From positions 1 to 8,376 of the forward strand of contig DBOT01000031.1 in the NCBI GenBank assembly GCA_002299975.1: 8,376 nucleotides of DNA. The letters run 5' to 3'. This DNA comes from Lactobacillaceae bacterium UBA639. Its GTDB lineage: Bacteria > Bacillota > Bacilli > Lactobacillales > Lactobacillaceae. Shown in pieces: positions 6,976-8,376 of this stretch; the stretch's first letter is position 1, and each line of letters begins with the position of its first letter. The notes under the pieces were generated by a model. That model saw nothing but the letters and a program-made list of their open reading frames with translations, was not told the DNA's origin and searched no databases. The position numbers were made by a program, and so were the translations under genes.

Positions 6976-7010
6976 ACAAAAAGTGTCCAATCATAATTGA
7001 TTGGACACTT
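6974..7010 (-). terminator. Rho-independent terminator of tig
   Basis: AAGTGTCCAATCA (6981-6993) and its exact complement (6998-7010) form a 13-bp stem with a 4-base loop. On the minus strand the stem is followed by TTTGTTT. The hairpin begins 22 bases after the tig stop. It should end most tig transcripts before clpX. Confidence 0.9.
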
Positions 7011-7032
7011 CAGGCGTGATGCAAATCAAGAA

Positions 7033-8343
7033 TTACTTGTCAGACTTCTTGTCGTCCTTAACTTGCTTTGCTGAATCAGCAACTAAGTCAACGGCCTTCT
7101 TGATCTTGATGTCATGAGAAAGCATGTCCTTGGACAGTGCCTTTTCAACGGCGTCTTCCTTCATGCCGTATTGCTTGGCAAGGTCAGCAATTTCTTGCTT
7201 GATTTCGTCATCACTTGCTTCAAGCTTGGCGTCGTCAACGATTGCTTCAAGAACCAGGTTAGTCTTAACCCGTTGTTCAGCATCGTTAGCGAATTGCTTC
7301 TTCAAATCGTCTTCCTTAGTCCCAGTGATCTGGAAGTACATTTGTGGGCTGATCCCCTGTTGTTGCATACCAGCAAGGTATTGTTGCATTTGACGGTTAG
7401 TGTCATCATCCAACATTGCTTGTGGGATGTCTTGGATTTCAGCATTGGCAACGGCCTTTTCGATCGCAGCATCTTCAATGGCAGCCTTAGCTTGGTTGTC
7501 CTTGTCTTCTTGGAGCTGCTTCTTGGTCTTGTCCTTCAGTTCGTCAAGCGTGTCAACGTCTTCGTCAACATCCTTGGCAAAGTCATCATCCAATTCAGGA
7601 AGTTGCTTTTCCTTGATTTCGTGAATCTTAACCTTGAAGATAGCGTCCTTACCAGCCAAGTTCTTAGCGTGGTAGTCTTCTGGGAAGGTAACCTTAACGT
7701 CCACGTCATCACCGGAGTTGTGGCCGATCAGTTGGTCTTCGAAGCCAGGAATGAATGAACCGGAACCTAATTCAAGGGAGTAGTTATCAGCGGAACCGCC
7801 GTCAAACTTCTTGCCATCAACGCTACCTTCGTAGTCGATAACAACCGTGTCACCCTTTTCAGCTGGCTTGTCTTCCTTAAGGACCAATTCAGCTTGTTGT
7901 TGACGCTTCTTTTCAATTTCTGAGTCAACATCGGCGTCAGAAACAGTGGTGTCTTGCTCAGGAACTTCCATGCCCTTGTAGTCACCAAGCTTAACTTCTG
8001 GCATAACATCAACCGTAGCAGTAAGCGTCCAAGGTTGACCCTTTTCCATGCTCTTGATTTCGATTTGTGGTTGAGCAACTGGTTGGATCTTCGTTTCCTT
8101 AACCGCAGCACTGTAAGCATCTGGCAATACCTTGTTTAAAGCATCTTGGTAGAGAGATTCTTCACCGTACATTTGGTTGAAGATTTGGCGTGGAACACGG
8201 CCCTTACGGAAACCTGGCACCGTGATCTTCTTCCGGGTTTCAACGAAGGCTTCGTCGATTCCCTTCTTAATAGTGTCTACATCGATATCAAATGTCAATG
8301 TACCTTTGCTGGCATCGCTATCGCGTTCCCATTTTGCTGACAT
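7033..8343 (-). CDS. tig: Trigger factor (ribosome-associated chaperone, peptidyl-prolyl isomerase)
   Basis: Trigger factor binds the ribosome at the tunnel exit and shields nascent chains. The 436-residue protein has the three expected parts: an N-terminal ribosome-binding domain (about 1-112) with the signature [10 protein letters not shown] (42-51); an FKBP-type PPIase domain (about 160-245, with [20 protein letters not shown] and [15 protein letters not shown]); and a helical substrate-binding part made from the linker (about 113-150) and residues 250-436. The C-terminus is highly charged (DDKKSDK). The ATG at 8343 has GGAGG 7 bases upstream. Its coding strand is visibly less GC-rich than obgE or uvrC, with few CGG/CCG codons, as expected of a highly expressed gene under codon selection. 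It stands alone, with a terminator before clpX; the promoter is mostly outside the window. Confidence 0.99.
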   Translation of the reverse strand: MSAKWERDSDASKGTLTFDIDVDTIKKGIDEAFVETRKKITVPGFRKGRVPRQIFNQMYGEESLYQDALNKVLPDAYSAAVKETKIQPVAQPQIEIKSMEKGQPWTLTATVDVMPEVKLGDYKGMEVPEQDTTVSDADVDSEIEKKRQQQAELVLKEDKPAEKGDTVVIDYEGSVDGKKFDGGSADNYSLELGSGSFIPGFEDQLIGHNSGDDVDVKVTFPEDYHAKNLAGKDAIFKVKIHEIKEKQLPELDDDFAKDVDEDVDTLDELKDKTKKQLQEDKDNQAKAAIEDAAIEKAVANAEIQDIPQAMLDDDTNRQMQQYLAGMQQQGISPQMYFQITGTKEDDLKKQFANDAEQRVKTNLVLEAIVDDAKLEASDDEIKQEIADLAKQYGMKEDAVEKALSKDMLSHDIKIKKAVDLVADSAKQVKDDKKSDK

Positions 8344-8376
8344 TTTATTTCCTCCAATAACAAATCAATTTGACCA
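8344..8376 (-). promoter_or_regulatory. tig leader with strong ribosome binding site
   Basis: GGAGG (8354-8350, minus strand) precedes the tig ATG by about 7 bases. Farther up, at the window edge, the minus strand reads GGTCAAA (8375-8369), which equals one heptad of the CtsR operator. The partner heptad would lie outside the window if present. No promoter boxes can be placed in this fragment. Confidence 0.5.

Noticed and set aside
6898..7032. Search for a CIRCE (HrcA) or full tandem CtsR operator before clpX
   Set aside because: Neither the TTAGCACTC-N9-GAGTGCTAA pattern nor two adjacent GGTCAAA heptads is present.
7114..7758. Long plus-strand open frame (214 codons) inside tig
   Set aside because: It is antisense to a clear trigger factor gene, has no ribosome binding site, and its Leu/Val/Ser-rich composition is what the reverse of an acidic, Lys-rich gene gives.
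1..8376. Search for CRISPR repeats, tRNA/rRNA genes, transposases, phage genes, att sites or riboswitch-like leaders
   Set aside because: No tandem spaced repeats, cloverleaf segments or mobile-element proteins were seen. No gap between genes exceeds about 140 bases, and leaders are too short for a riboswitch.

Overview
The window is a stretch of core chromosome from a low-to-mid GC Gram-positive bacterium, most likely a lactobacillus of the Limosilactobacillus type (fermentum/reuteri relatives). The evidence is the set of genes and their order (tig, clpX, ysxC, a MazG-like gene, then uvrC, obg and rnz), strong AGGAGG-type ribosome binding sites, sigma-A-like promoters, U-tailed hairpin terminators, and codon use rich in CGG/CCG and GGC/GGT. 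The species is inferred, not proven. No phage, IS, CRISPR, rRNA or tRNA sequence was seen.

Almost everything reads leftward (minus strand). From the right: tig (trigger factor, 8343-7033) ends in a strong hairpin terminator. A separate clpX promoter then drives clpX - ysxC - MazG-like (6897-4743), packed with 10 nt and 0 nt between genes. A 17-bp hairpin at 4645-4698 lies between this operon and a small plus-strand gene (4478-4618) that converges on it. That small gene encodes a 46-residue lysine-rich protein of unknown function. It diverges from uvrC (4335-2524), with both promoters in a 140-bp gap. A good promoter (TTGACG-17-TATACT) sits just after the uvrC stop and heads obgE (2458-1145), rnz (1115-165) and the start of a short-chain dehydrogenase/reductase gene (165-1, cut by the window edge).

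The genes cover protein folding and quality control (Tig, ClpX), ribosome assembly (YsxC/YihA, ObgE), tRNA 3'-end maturation (RNase Z), nucleotide-excision repair (UvrC), probable nucleotide-pool cleaning (MazG-like) and one oxidoreductase. All complete genes look intact and of normal family length.

I did not find a new biological system here. The observations most worth a second look are the unknown lysine-rich small protein with its own promoter and terminator, the in-frame TAA-GTG junction joining ysxC to the MazG-like gene, a Glu-to-Gln change in the metal-binding motif of the MazG-like protein, and a dyad symmetry at the clpX promoter.
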